DNA of 64,000 nt, taken from positions 86,115,960 to 86,179,959 of the forward strand of contig OX377206.1 in NCBI GenBank assembly GCA_947396885.1, read 5' to 3'. Position numbers and translations under genes: made by a program. Position 1 is the stretch's first letter. Every line of letters starts with the position of its first letter. Below are positions 23,925 to 54,543 of the stretch, piece after piece. The notes beneath the pieces are model-generated. The model was not told the origin of the DNA and did not search any database. It was given only the letters and a program-made list of their open reading frames with translations. Source of the stretch: Heligmosomoides polygyrus polygyrus. Lineage: Eukaryota; Nematoda; Chromadorea; Rhabditida; Heligmosomidae.

Positions 23925-25180
23925 CATCCTTTTGAAATGATAAGATCTTGGTCGTGGATCCACTGTACAGCTCTCCAAGGGTTCCGAAGTATGAGTACGA
24001 ACGCCTCGAGTGAGCAGGGCTTCGACGAGTGCTTCAGTTTCGACGGAGTCGAATGCCTTCTTCAGTCGATGAACGTAAGGCACAGGGGCAGCTGGTACTC
24101 GCGAAACTTCTATGAGCTTGCTAATGGTGTGTATAGGGTCGATCTCCGAAATCCGGCTCGTTCGCATGGCCGTCCTTCGTTCAGCATTTGACCGTTCCTA
24201 TTCAGGAGAACACGAATGAACAGCTTATAGATTACGGACAGCAGGCAGATCGTACGATTGTTGCCAATTTCGTCCCTTCTTGTACACCAAGACAGTCTTA
24301 CTGGTCTTCCACTGAGATGGAACCTTGCACTCCGGTAGGCGGCGCGTTAAGAGTCGCGCCAGCGTGTTGATGAGAGTTGGCGGGAGGTTCTTCAGGTGCT
24401 CAGTTCTGATCCTGTCGGAACCGGGTCTTGTACGTTTCTTCACCGACCGTGGCGTGTTGGATCTCGGGAGGGAGAACAGTGGGGACGACGCATTCATCCT
24501 GCGGAAGATGGCAAGGGAGCAGGTGGACGTGGCTATCGAAGAGATCGGAGTAGAAGTCGTGGATGACCTTCTCCGTGATCCTTCTGGATGAGGTGACGGT
24601 TCTATCAGGAAGTCGAAGAGCGGTCAATTTGGTCTTGAAGTTGGCGAAGTTTCGGGCAGGCAATGTGGATGCTCAAACCTGCCTCTGCAGCTTCAGCCAA
24701 CACTTCCGCCCTTCCCTCCTTAAGATCCCCCTTTATCGCCGCATTGCATAACTTCGCAAGCTCGGATTTCAGTTAGTAGTTGACTGGCGCTCGTGCTGCT
24801 CCACGCTGACGTATCAGTCCGAGAGTCTTCGGAGACAGACGTCTCTTGGTGGTCTTCAAGCTCTCGGCTCCCTTAACACTATAGCGGAGATGGTGCACGA
24901 AGCGGTCGTATTCTTCGTCGATGTTGCCCATGACGGTATCTTCACAAAGGCCGGCAAGGGAGGTGTAGACGACCCAGCTGATGGTCGTACTGGCACTTCT
25001 CTTCTCGAACCTATCTCCTTGACGCAAAAGGCGGAAATAGCGCGAAGGAGGCAGTGGCCCGGTCTTATGTTGAACCTGGTGACAACAGAGGCCTGGGACA
25101 GGCAACACCTGTGGTAGAGGATGGTGTGCTCTGTTTCATTGTGCAACTGTCCAGGAGAGATTCTCGGGTTCATGACAGAG
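23925..25180 (-). mobile_element. RTE-type LINE internal fragment (linker and RT fingers)
   Basis: The minus strand reads, through several frame changes, MNPRISPGQLHNETEHTILY, the HRCCLSQASVVTRFN segment, GNIDEEYDRFVHHLR, KTTKRRLSPKTLGLIRQRGA, VIHDFYSDLFDSHVHLLPCH, RTRPGSDRIRTEHLKNLPP, VPSQWKTSKTVLVYKKG and LKKAFDSVETEALVEALL. These follow the order of the nematode RTE polyprotein from the endonuclease-RT linker into the palm. The YADD half is missing and at least four frameshifts are present. Confidence 0.8.
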
Positions 25181-26788
25181 ACGGAAGTTGATGAATGCTT
25201 CTTAGCTCTTCAAACTACCTTCTATGTTCAGTGCGATTTTTGCGCCGAATTCACCTTGTTGATACCGTAGACGTGGTCCTTTTCTGAAGGCAGTCAGATT
25301 TAAGTTGATTCAGACAAAATAGAACCCGTTCATCTGAGCAGATCATCGAAAATATTGTAGAAATGAGATGAATTGAGATAGGTACAACTTAAAGCTACCT
25401 AGGAGCTTAAAGCTGACATATGAATCTATACTCGAAAGATTTAATTCTAATTGGATCTTTTAAATTTGTCTTAAAAACAAGGCTATTGGCTATTGGTCAG
25501 TGATCAAGTCAACCTTTAACCCTTAGGGCAACCAACCTACTAACATCGCCTGCAATTGAAATGCGTGGCGCGAGCGTAGTGGATCCAGCGCCAGTATTCT
25601 ACACACTTTGCCCTAATTGAAGCACCAGTTCTGTTTGTTCATATCCTTATATACATTTGCCTTCTGTTCTAATGACAGCCATCCTATACACATAATAGAT
25701 GGAGTAGAAACGAGACCTCTCTGAGCCCAGTGTCTACTTTTCAGACAACATTTAGTCCGGACAACGTATTGCCTAAATTTTTTCACCGCTCAGTATGCGT
25801 GAACTTTTTGAACTAGTGATGTTATGCAAAAACTTCGACGTCGTCATCCCGCTAGCGTGGAAGAATTCTCCTGTTCGATCCATGCACTCCACATCAACGG
25901 CTGGCGCGCTCCGATGCGTCCGCCCTCTAAAGCGGCGTGGTTGCGTCGCGGCCCAGAAAATTCAGCAGCTTTTTTAAAATTTGCCTAGGTGACGTCGCAG
26001 TTGCTCAAGGTCACACTGCTTGTTCTGGATCGGCTATGCGTGGCAGAGGGCTCGATCCAGGGTTTTCCGTTTGTCGAAAAAGATTTGCAGTCCGTCGTGT
26101 TTCTGGGTTGGGCTTCTTGAGCCGCTGTCTCGAAAATAAATTAGCTGCAATTCGACGTGGTATTGTTCCGAGATCTATTTTTCGGATTAGCCGCTTGAAG
26201 TAGTGGCTGTTTATATGTAGGGTGCTGTATCTGTTTCTTCGGACCTATCCTAATCGGAGGGGCATCGCTAGAAGACCGAAACAAATGTAAATAGTATGGC
26301 ATCTCCCAGCTAGCAAATTGCAAAGAAAGCTTTTACTGGTCAGTCCATGGCACTGTCTTTGTAAACTTGTCTGCTTTCAGTTTCCCTGCCGAGAGTCGGA
26401 GTGAGCTCCTCCCACTAGGATCGGTCCTTCTCTCGAAAAAAAAACCGTCTGAGTTGTCCACCGTGGTTTCGAAGTGAAATTCAGGGAAATCGTTACGGGA
26501 CCGAGTTGCCTATCCCTCTGCTAATCAGTCGCTGCAGCTAGTGATATTTGCTTGCATGCTTCTCTGGCGCAAATAGGGTTGGAAGGCCGGGGGGGGGGGG
26601 GTGCTTCTGATGGGCAGAAAACCCCATTAGCGTCGTTAATGTCCTTCATCCCTGGCTCCAACGTATAAAGCCTGTAGTAAGGGCGTTCCATGGTTAATAA
26701 AAACCATGTTTGAATCGCGCGGCTGTGGGCGTTGCACCCCGGACAACTCGGACGGGTTTTTTCCAGTTGTTAGTGTATCAGCGAGTCA
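25181..26788. other. Intergenic stretch without recognised feature
   Basis: No exon or transposon identified. A G tract of 13 lies near 26,590. GC-rich sequence at 25,830-26,130 gives short open frames only. Confidence 0.45.
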
Positions 26789-27158
26789 GAGGCACATGGT
26801 AGCGCAGTCGGAGGAGACGCCGACTGTCGCTTGCACCAGATTCCACATTTCTTCGTTAGTTGGGGTTTCACACACATCTTTAGTTGGGGTTTCACACTCA
26901 GGCCAAGCAGCCCTGCCATCCCTCCGGAGTCAGTGAGTTGGTACCAAACTCGTCTGGGAAGGATAAAACATTGGATTGTTCTATCACACAGTAGACAGTA
27001 ACGCCGTCCTTTATCCTTTTTTTATCCTTTTATTGTTCTATCAGTTGACCACCGATACTCACTTATCGCCTAAATACTCTTAAAATTGCGTCCACAGCAG
27101 AAGTCGAACTCGTGGCGCATCCCAAAAAGGTTGGTTAACGCCGTCCTCAATCCTTACC
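26789..27158 (+). repeat. SINE family 1 containing a nested truncated SINE
   Basis: The outer copy runs from GGTAGCGCAGTCGGAGGAG to GGCGCATCCCAAAAAGG and a tail. It has a local duplication of TTAGTTGGGGTTTCACAC near 26,855-26,897. At 26,987-27,031 a 45-bp piece with the family's 3' end (AACGCCGTCCTTTATCC plus tail) is flanked by a perfect 12-bp duplication, ATTGTTCTATCA (26975-26986 and 27032-27043). Confidence 0.85.
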
Positions 27159-27266
27159 CTTATCCTTATGTTTACGATATCATTTTGATGTTTTGCTGTG
27201 CATATCAAATGCATGCTTAGGTTGCAAAACTTAAACTAGAAAATGAACCTTTTGAAGTGTGAAGGA

Positions 27267-27551
27267 TAAAAGGATGAAGGACGGCGCTAGTCATTCCCTT
27301 CTAGGATGCACCACGCATTCTACTTTTGTTGTGGACACAATTTGAACGTGTTTGCGCGATACAGTGAGTTGCAGTGGCCAGCTGATGAGACAAGCCAGTG
27401 TGTTATCTTTCGCAGGCAAGTCTGGTACACCAATTCACCGACCCTGGAGGGGTGAAGTGCTTGTTTGCCTTGGGTGGGAAATCCAAACCAAGAATTTGGA
27501 ATCGGGTGCCTGCAATAGTCGGCGCCTCCCCCGACTGCGCTACCATGCGAG
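27267..27551 (-). repeat. SINE family 1
   Basis: Near full length: GGATAAAAGGATGAAGGACG tail, a body with the TTGTTGTGGACACAATTTGAA variant shared with the copy at 6,491, and a head CCCCGACTGCGCTACCATGC. It lies about 240 bp upstream of the tbc-11 start. Confidence 0.8.
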
Positions 27552-27732
27552 TTTTTAGAAGGTGCTGCATCAAAACGCTTTCCTAGGGGGGAGGGACATT
27601 CCTCCATTGAAGACTGCAATCATTGTTACAAACTGAGAATTGTAAAAGCGGCAGCCATTCTCGGAGCTATGTCTTCATCCTGATTTGAGTCACTCCGTCA
27701 CTTACTCTATATATGCATTACCAAAGCCGACA

Positions 27733-27745
27733 GTTATTTTTTCAG
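27733..27745 (+). promoter_or_regulatory. Candidate trans-splice (outron) acceptor for tbc-11
   Basis: A T-rich tract ending in TTATTTTTTCAG sits 42 nt before the chosen ATG at 27,788. Nematode genes commonly receive a spliced leader at such an acceptor. It could equally be the end of a 5'-UTR intron. The sequence shows only the acceptor-like string. Confidence 0.45.
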
Positions 27746-27787
27746 CGTTGCGTTATTTTGAAGTGACCGCTCTGCTCTTGTTGGAAC

Positions 27788-46028
<18,241 letters not shown>

Positions 46029-49005
46029 TTGTTCACTGTGCTCGACTGTGAATGTGAGCAAAATGGTGAACGTTCGCAGAGGATTTTATGGATTTTGAAG
46101 ATGTTTTGAGTGCTGGCATTCGAAATCTAACTTTCATGGTCTTTCGAGTATTTATTTATCTGGTTGTGCATAATTCCCCATTTGTGAGCAGAATATCTTT
46201 TGTGAATAGTTTGAAGTGCAAAATGTTGTGGTCCATGTATATACATAGCATCGTTTTTGTGATATGTACCAGTGTTTCTTTTCTTAACTTTAAGGGTTTC
46301 AAACCCTTGTGAAATTTTAAATTCCACGACAGCCTATTGTTCCGTGATACATTCGAACTGTTTGTATGGGTGTGCTAGCGTTCGTAATGAGCTGGATGGT
46401 GTACATGGAGTTCGGCGTTCAAGTTCAAGTACAGTGAAGCAGTCTCGTCATATTGGGTGGTGCACACGCTGTTGGACGAATCAGGGCATGTCTCTAGATC
46501 TACCCAAGTACCAGTCACAGGTTCATGCTCTCACTACCGTTGTTTTCCAGAAAGGAGCAAAATTGTACAGTTCTTTAAATTTGGACTAGTACGCGCTTTT
46601 TGAACCTATGCTTTTAGCTGCTATTGTTCCCTCAATCAACACAATGTTAGGGTGTATTTCTTATGGTACTACACAGTGCAGGTTTATTGGTGAAGTGACA
46701 GTGGCAGATAGGCAGTAACATTGCTAATCTAATTTTTTTTCGTAGCCTCAAAAGATTTGATGTTGAAATTCATGCATGTTATCTAGTACGCTGGACGTTA
46801 TTTATTTATTTTGTACGCGAAAAATCACGCAGGGTTAAAACAAATTGACAAAAGGAGTGTGATAAAGAATATGATGGGCCGTGTAATGATAAGTAGAGGC
46901 CTCAGGCATAAACAGGAAGCCATTTTTTGTTTATTTAAGGCGTAGATCATAGCCTAACATAAGCGAATAAGCGAATAGCGAATGAGGAGAACAAACGAGC
47001 AAACTTCTGTGTACAATTAGTAGTAGTAATGGAAATTAGGCAACCGTCAACAGAGAAAGCGCTATATCATATTGCTGGAGTTCAAGCAGCAATAGGACGT
47101 TTACAGGCTTGCACAGACAGCTTCTTCAGGTCGTCATACTTCTCAAGTAACAAAATGAGCTCCTTGAGAATCCTGTGGGTAGTAATGCTTGTGTAACCAC
47201 AGTCACGCTATTATCCTTAGCTTTCCACAGATTCTAGCTTGGCGATTTCATGCTCGTTGGACCGAACCCCCACTGGTACCATATCCAAGTATAGCTCTGC
47301 AATATGCTTTGTGGGCGAGTGACATGCTTGTGATTGAATTTGTTTTTAATGACGTCACTATGGTATACACAATCCGATCCCTTCTCTTTGCAATCAATTC
47401 AGAATGTTCATTGAAGAACAGTGTTGCGTCTAAAATGAATCGTATGTCGCGTGAAGTAGCTGTACTGCCAAGATGACTTTACGCACCTGCCTTGTCGTCA
47501 ACCTTAGGGCGGCTTCTCATGTCTCGACGTGAAGGCGTCTAGGCACAAAATGTTCGAATACTCTGAGATATCGTACCACTAGCCGGTAAGAACTGGTTGC
47601 TGAACCCAAGTGTTACGGTTGTTATTTCAAATTTATGCTCTGTCCGCTGCTCACATAAAGCTGATACTGGATTATCGTCGAGAAGTCTCCTCAAGGGAAC
47701 ATATTCTTGAAAGGCAACAGACGATCAAATCACATATCCATCATCCATGCACTACATCAGATTTAGATGAACGTCGTTTCTGTCGTGAGCTTGATGATCG
47801 TGGCCATACTTTACTTCGTTGTCTTTCGGTGGTAGTAAGAAGGACACTCGCGGTGTCATTCTTCGCGTTCATCTGAATGGTTCCATTTGAATTTCATTCA
47901 TTCACGAAGTTCATCGACATGTATGCGAAGCTTTTTGGTGGCCGAAGCTGCGCTTTGTCGGTATTGATCACCGTATCATCCTCATCGTTCATGTAGTCTA
48001 TCCATCTGCTGTGTTTAACACATATCCACTTGGTCCTAACCTAAGTCGGTTCCTGATGTATAGGGGACCGTAGACCTCATGTATGCTGCTCAACTTGTCA
48101 CTGACCAACTCTCACAGGGCCATCCATCTTTGCAATGCCGCATCATGTTCTAGCTCACGCTGCAGAATTACACACTCGACAGCAGACTGCAGAAGGGCAC
48201 CTCTTCTACGGTTCTATGGCATGGTCGAGTTGCCCTTACAGAATCTGGCTCTTAATGACCCAGCTCTAGCAGATCACGTCACAGATTGAATCAGACGAGC
48301 TCACCATCTAGTTTCAATTGTTTTTGTTATTCACTACGCCAAAAGAAAATGCGTACCCCTCTAGGCTGTGAGTGCTGTGTGGTCCAGTACAACTGTACAG
48401 TCGACCAGTGTAGAGTATAATATGGAGTTTTACGGTGTTTGTGACATGGTGACGTAATGACTCACGGTCTACTTTGGAGAAAACTCTTCTTCATCGGTGG
48501 CATGTGCCGTTCAAGTTCACGTTGCGAGGCCTAGCTTATGGTCAAATGTCGCTCGTGGCGGTGCCTGTTGCTACTTGCGCGTAAATAATGCGAACCACCT
48601 TCATAAAATCCCGTTTGTTGTCCAATATCACGGTCTGTACGACAAGGCGAGATCACCTTCAGGAGCTGACTAGATGGTCCAATGGTCGCAATGTCGTCTG
48701 TTGCTACCATCGTATAGATAAAATGAATTCGCAATATGAATCTCTACCCGCGTAGCATTGGTCCCGAACCAGAATCTTTGGAAGACATCCTTTTTGAGAA
48801 CGATGAAAGTGGAGGGGCATGTTGTATGAAAGTGGTTATGCGTACCTTTCTATTTTCGGCCAGAAGAACATCAGCTGCCTAGATAACTACTCAGTAGCAG
48901 TGACGTTGGAAAGAGAGAACAACAAGAGACTGGAAAGGGATGACTCTGCAAGGGAAAGGATTCTGGAGAAGATGAACTGCTGAAGGCGGACAAGAGCAAG
49001 AAAGC
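46029..49005. other. Intergenic stretch downstream of tbc-11
   Basis: No gene recognised. A TTATTTATTTATTTT run near 46,800 may be the tail of a LINE fragment on the minus strand, and AAGCGAATAAGCGAATAGCG near 46,960 is a short tandem repeat. No AATAAA was seen soon after the tbc-11 stop. Open frames at 47.2-47.9 kb show no family features. Confidence 0.45.
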
Positions 49006-49195
49006 ACGTGTGCGCACGACGATGAAGCTCAATACTGGGTTTTCGAACGGTTGGTGTCGAAGCGTGCGATATGACGCCCTTCTTGCGCTCGAGCGAGGAA
49101 GAGCACGCTGGTACGCGAAGGGACGAGTAGCGACGTTGCTGCCTTCTGGAGCAGTTCGGTGATCCACGGAACGACATGGGGATACAGGTAATGCC
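49006..49195 (+). mobile_element. RTE-type LINE 3' end, short fragment
   Basis: GTGCGATATGACGCCCTTCT and GCTCGAGCGAGGAAGAGCAC, then a GGGGATACAGGTAATGCC tail, match the 3' ends at 21,300-21,430 and 62,100-62,275 with frame-disrupting changes. Confidence 0.65.
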
Positions 49196-49545
49196 CTACC
49201 AGACCAGGCTACGTGTCTACTGCAAGTGCTGTCGCCGTCGCAGCCAGGTAGGGAGCGAGGAGGGTGTGCACACTTTCACTGCTGCAGTGCAGGTGGCAGC
49301 GACCGCAGTGGGGATGAGCTCGGACATGTATCACTCCGCACTCCGCCCCATTTCACTGCTCACTTCCTACTGCAAAGTGTGCACGAGGGCAGAAGCGCCG
49401 AAGATTCACGCCATAAAGCCTTGGTATGTGAATACGGAGGGACAATGAGCTGCCGCAGCTAGTCAGGGTTTGGCGGTGTGGGACGAGTGGCCAAGCGTAG
49501 GGTCCTGGCACGATGGTTGTCCATCCGCGGGAGTGTCCGCGAGAG

Positions 49546-50437
49546 TATACCAGGATCCAGAACATCACGATTCCGTCTGCTGGCTCTCGGAACCTTTTAC
49601 ATTCGTCCGCGGGAGTATACCAGGATCCAGAACATCACGATTCCGTCTGCTGGCTCATTCGGAACTTTTTACATTCGTCTACGGGAGTGTCCGCGGGAGT
49701 ATACCATGGTTAGCCGGCTGGTTATTTTAGTCGCGTAGCTACGAATGTAGAATGTTCAAAACTGGCTCCTTTGGAACATTCTATATTCGTGGCTAGGAGA
49801 CTAGGTAACTAACCGGCTAACGTCTTTAGTGTAATAACGATTCCGTCTGCTGGCTCCTTCGGAACTTTTTACATTCGTCTACGGGAGTGTCCGCGGGAGT
49901 ATACCATGGTTAGCCGGCTGGTTATTTTAGTCGCGTAGCTACGAATGTAGAATGTTTAAAACTGGCTCCTTTGGAACATTCTATATTCGTGGCTAGGAGA
50001 CTAGGTAACTAACCGGCTAACGTCTTTAGTGTAATAACGATTCCGTCTGCTGGCTCTTTCAGAACATTTTACATTCGTCGGCGGGAGTGTCCGCGGGAGT
50101 ATACCATGGTTAGCCGGCTGGTTATTTTAGTCGCGTAGCTACGAATGTAGAATGTTTAAAACTGGCTCCTTTGGAACATTCTATATTCGTGGCTAGGAGA
50201 CTAGGTAACTAACCGGCTAACGTCTTTAGTGTAATAACGATTCCGTCTGCTGGCTCTTTCGGAACATTTTACATTCGTCCGCGAGAGTGTCCGCGGGAGT
50301 ATACCATGGTTAGCCGGCTGGTTATTTTAGTCGCGTAGCTACGAATGTAGAATGTTTAAAACTGGCTCCTTTGGAACATTCTATATTCGTGGCTAGGAGA
50401 CTAGGTAACTAACCGGCTAACGTCTTTAGCGTAAAGT
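49546..50437. repeat. 200-bp tandem satellite with an internal palindrome
   Basis: Four units start with CGATTCCGTCTGCTGGCTC at 49,638, 49,838, 50,038 and 50,238, exactly 200 bp apart and almost identical. A shorter 70-bp unit precedes them (49,568). Each long unit contains a palindrome of about 130 bp: GTTAGCCGGCTGGTTA outside, TACGAATGTAGAATGTT inside, a loop with ACTGGCTCCTTTGG, then AACATTCTATATTCGTGGCT and TAACTAACCGGCTAAC. Confidence 0.92.
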
Positions 50438-53017
50438 TTAGTATATGTTTAGTGTAAATAGTATAGTATTCCAATTTATCTTTTCTTATATTTGCCTAAG
50501 GGTAGGGACGAAACGACTGTAAGATTTTTCATTGTGTTGTATTGTTTTAGTTACATTGAATTTAGCGAATAGCATCCCTAAAATGTGTATCTCTATAAGC
50601 TTTTCCACTTCCTCTTTTCTACTGCTTCACCCAACAGCCGTTATGTGGGCTTCCATGGGGTGACGGACCTAGTAGGATGGTATCCGGAGCGTTATCTCTC
50701 TTGACTTGCAGTGTAGGCGGGTCACTGCTAGTTTCCCATTAAGTTACCCACTCGTCGAACCCATGGCTCTGCCTTTTCTCTTGATTTATTTGTATCGTCT
50801 GGAGCTTGTTAATTTAATTTTGCACCTACCAACTATATCATAACACGCTAGGTCGAGTTGATTGTGCTTCCTTTTGTGCATTGTGTTCTCCACATGCATG
50901 CGAGCGAGATATGAATATCCGAATATAACTCATTCCGAGCGAATTCATATCGCGCAGTATCGAGATCTGATTAATTCGCATGAGTGGTTTGGTTGCTATA
51001 GAGGCAAGTGGGCCACTATCTTCAGCAGTACCATGCGTTGGTCAAATTCGGATAGGGAACCTGGCTAGGAGTGTCATGTCGTCCGTGCCGTCTGTTTGGG
51101 GATCTTCCGTAATACCGTAGCTTGCTGACTATGTTCACAATCCAGAGGCTGATTGGGGGTCTAATGTCGTTCATGTCGCGCGTCGGAAGAACGTATTGCT
51201 GTGGCATGATCAAATTCATGTCGCAGAACCTGTCAAGAGTTCTGCGACAACTCTTGACAGGTTCTGCGACAATATTGTGGATAGTCCCGCAGTGTTGCTA
51301 CCGGCATGTCGTTGATCGGATAAGGAGACGAATCGAGGAGTAGGATGGATGGTTATTCACTCAATCATTGTCAATTAGGTGACGATGCCTGAAAGTATAG
51401 GCAGATCACAAGGCACGAAGTCCATAATTACCAGTCTGAAAGTTTTTGAAAAATCTGCACCCTAACATGGATTTCGCCGTAGTCAAGACGGTGTGGGCGT
51501 GTCTAATGCCTAGTAGTGTCGTCCGGTGAACCATACGTGTAGTTAAAGCTGAGCACTTCAATGCTAACAGGCTGAAGATGTTCTGGCAAGCTCCGTAGTA
51601 TGGATAGAATCATGTGAATAATTTTGATGAACTATGCAAGATAATAAAGTAAAAGTGAAAAGTTTGTTTTGCGAGACGAGCCTTGAGGACGACAATAGTA
51701 TGTGGATGTCAAGCTCCGTCAAACAGAAAACTGAAGAGTGGAAGAAGAAAGAATGAAGGGAATACAACTGAAACGTAGATGAACGGCGAGTGAAGGGATG
51801 ATAGTGTACTGGAGAGGATTCAGTAATTATGATAGTTTACCAGAGAATGTAAGCGCGCGAACGCTACGGGTAGTTTCTTTAATTTTTTAAAGCCATTTAT
51901 AAATAAGAATATCTGCATGTCGTTGCGTGTTTCATGTTCTCACATGTCTGAAGATGAGCATATAGTTCTAGGGAGAGATTTTTTTGCTTTGGCTTCTTCC
52001 TCCAGTGATACCGCTCGATCAGGGCTTTGGTATAGGGTTCTGTTGAAAACATTTCCCTGCAGAGTTTATTGTTGAGGAACACTAAACGTGCAGTTTTGAA
52101 GCGTGTTTTGCTAGAATTTCGTTGGACCACACCTTGTCGCTTGTTCAGGAGAAATAACGCTAAGAAGAGTAAACATGTGTGTGACTGGTAATTGGGTCAA
52201 ACGATAGTATTTTCTTTAGTTTAGTTGAACTCAACATAGATTAGATCTGTAATTACGCAGTCAGCCGCTTTTACCCTTGAGGAAGACTTGCTGGAAAACT
52301 TCTTTGCTCAGATGCTGATTGTATTTTAAGGCATACGCTGTTTTCCTGGTCGTTGCTAATTTCTATCGTTAATGTGCGTTTGTGTTGTTATTCCGAGTAT
52401 GTAGAAACGTTTTCAGTTCATTATGCTCTTTGTGGAAGTTTTATTAGTAGTGATTGTGTGTCTGTGTATCATACAGTGTCAAACAATAAACATGACATTC
52501 TAGTACTTCCTGCTGTTGTGTTTAGTAAACCAATTCCTGGTGAGCAGCACAGAAACATGGCCCCCGAGTGGGCGGCTGATCGAGCTGTGATAATGGAGTT
52601 GAGTTCTTCTGAGTTTTTCAATGAACCGTCAGAATTGATTTTTCATTGTTGTCCAATAGTCGATCAGGCTAATAATCTATTTTTTTCCAAATTTCGTACA
52701 GTCGAGCGATCGAATAACCCGACTTTTTGGAACCATATTTTGTATAGCGGGATAAAGGAATAACTAGTTCTTGGACCCTCGAATAATGGAACGTACGAAT
52801 AACTCGACTTCTTGAATAAAGATTTTTCGAGCAAACGACGAAATTGTTCGTAAGGGATATCGAAAGAACGATTTTCGGTAGTCGATCTCGTCCAAGAGAA
52901 GTGTTTGGGTACTCCAACTCGTACTTGATCCTTCGTATCAAGTGATTATGTGCTGCATAACAATAATTATCCAGCACCGATCGGTCAGCGGCGTTGTGAT
53001 TGACTTCGGATAAGCCT
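50438..53017. other. Intergenic stretch
   Basis: No gene recognised apart from the perfect hairpin at 51,220. Repetitive GAATAACTCGACT-like phrases lie at 52,690-52,900. Confidence 0.45.
51220..51270. repeat. Perfect 22-bp hairpin with 7-bp loop
   Basis: GTCGCAGAACCTGTCAAGAG begins the left arm, which is perfectly complementary to the right arm beginning AACTCTTGACAGG and ending TTCTGCGAC. The loop is CTGCGAC, itself identical to the last seven bases of the right arm. Confidence 0.9.
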
Positions 53018-53147
53018 ATGTTATACTTCGGCGACGTTGTTGTCGGCGACGTCGGCGACAGTGTTGCGCGGGCTGCTGGGCACTGCGTAGCACCCGCTCA
53101 ACACTGTCGCTTACGTCGCCGACAACAGCGTTGCCAAAGTCTAACAT
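53018..53147. repeat. GC-rich fold-back element, about 49-bp outer arms
   Basis: ATGTTATACTTCGGCGACG and GTTGTCGGCGACGTCGGCGA at the left are answered by TCGCTTACGTCGCCGACAAC and CCAAAGTCTAACAT at the right. An inner pair, GCGGGCTGCTGGGC and GTAGCACCCGC, extends the stem. Confidence 0.8.
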
Positions 53148-53190
53148 GGACCGTAGACAGAATTTTGATGTTAACCGATTACTCTTGAAA

Positions 53191-53744
53191 GGAAATTGTA
53201 GACTGCTGGAATGGAACTGTGCACCTTCAGAATCTAAACTGACGTCTTCCAAATGAAAGTAGACACTCAATAAAGAGTCAAAACAAATGTCTAACATCTC
53301 AAATCTCATTCCAACTTATTTAATTAAAGGTTCAAAAAACTCGCTATTGAAATTCGAGGTTCTTTCAGAAGTTATGGTTCGCCTATCCCATGATGTGAAT
53401 ATTAGCTGAAATGATTTTTCATTGAATTTCATTTTTCACTTGTATTTTTTTAAAGCGTACCTTTAAGGAAATTGTAGACTGCTGGAATGGAACTGTGCAC
53501 CTTCAGAATCTAAACTGACGTCTTCCAAATGAAAGTAGACACTCAATAAAGAGTCAAAACAAATGTCTAACATCTCAAAATTCATTCAAACTTATTTAAT
53601 TAAAGGTTCAAAAAACTCGCTATTGAAATTCGAGGTTCTTTCAGAAGTTATGGTTCGCCTATCCCATGATATGAATATTAGCTGAAATGATTTTTCATTG
53701 AATTTCATTTTTCACTTATATTTTTTTTAAAGCGTACCTTTAAG
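53191..53744. repeat. 276-bp tandem duplication, two near-identical copies
   Basis: GGAAATTGTAGACTGCTGGA begins at 53,191 and again at 53,467. Both copies run through AAAGGTTCAAAAAACTCGCT to AAAGCGTACCTTTAA with only a handful of differences, which suggests a recent event. Confidence 0.9.
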
Positions 53745-54317
53745 CCCAGGAATACAGCAATTTTCTTAGAGCGTGGCACTAGTTCGCGCTTCATTTGACT
53801 GATAGGAAAAGTTATTGAGTATGATCGAAGCTACGCACCAAACATCAGACAAATTCAAAGGAGTTGATACTAAACCGTCGAAGATTTGTTACAATATTGT
53901 AACAGCAGGTGTTTGGTTTGTTGTAGAAGGCGTCCGCTTCGATGTTGAAGGTGTTCAGTTCTATTTTAGAAGTGCCAAATATGAGATAGAAATAGTGCAA
54001 GTATACGTGCACTTCTTATATCATTCTCAAAAAGGACGACTTTTTCGTTATCGATCGAATTTGTTCGAAACGTTGTCTGAACTCAGTCAGTTCTAGAACG
54101 CAGGAACTCTGGTGAATGACTAGCACTGTCCCTTGTCCTACAATGAAGTGGTGGTAGATGTAGGGAATTTGCTGGAGAGCACGACTGTCTCGTCTTTAAA
54201 TGACCAGGCATACTATCACCGACTACACGGACTGTCGTCTAATTGCATGCTTTAGCACCCGGTAAAAATCTACGATCGCATGCGCTGTACTCGCGCTGCT
54301 GTCCAGCTGAACACTAG

Positions 54318-54543
54318 TGATTCAGTCCGACCGAATGTCAATTCGAATGCATCTTTGCCGGACATGCTGCCTTGCCGTAGCTAGCCTTTGAAGAAGTTGG
54401 TGCTTCATCCTTTTCAGACAAGTGTGACACCTATTCGCCGACCCCGGAGGGATGGAAGGTTGGTTGGGCTGGGCGAGGTATCCGAACCGGGAAATTGGAA
54501 TTGAGTTCACGCAACAGTCGGCACCTTCTCCGACAGTGCTACC
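54318..54543 (-). repeat. SINE family 1, diverged, tail missing
   Basis: AATTCGAATGCATCTTTG, CAGACAAGTGTGACACCTA, CGCCGACCCCGGAGGGATGG and a head CTCCGACAGTGCTACCA preserve the family order. Confidence 0.65.

Noticed and set aside
47189..47876. Gene between tbc-11 and the satellite
   Set aside because: Two open frames exist but without splice context, motif or similarity to any known family.
49546..50437. CRISPR-like array
   Set aside because: This is a eukaryotic window, the units are 200 bp and nearly identical throughout, and there are no unique spacers.
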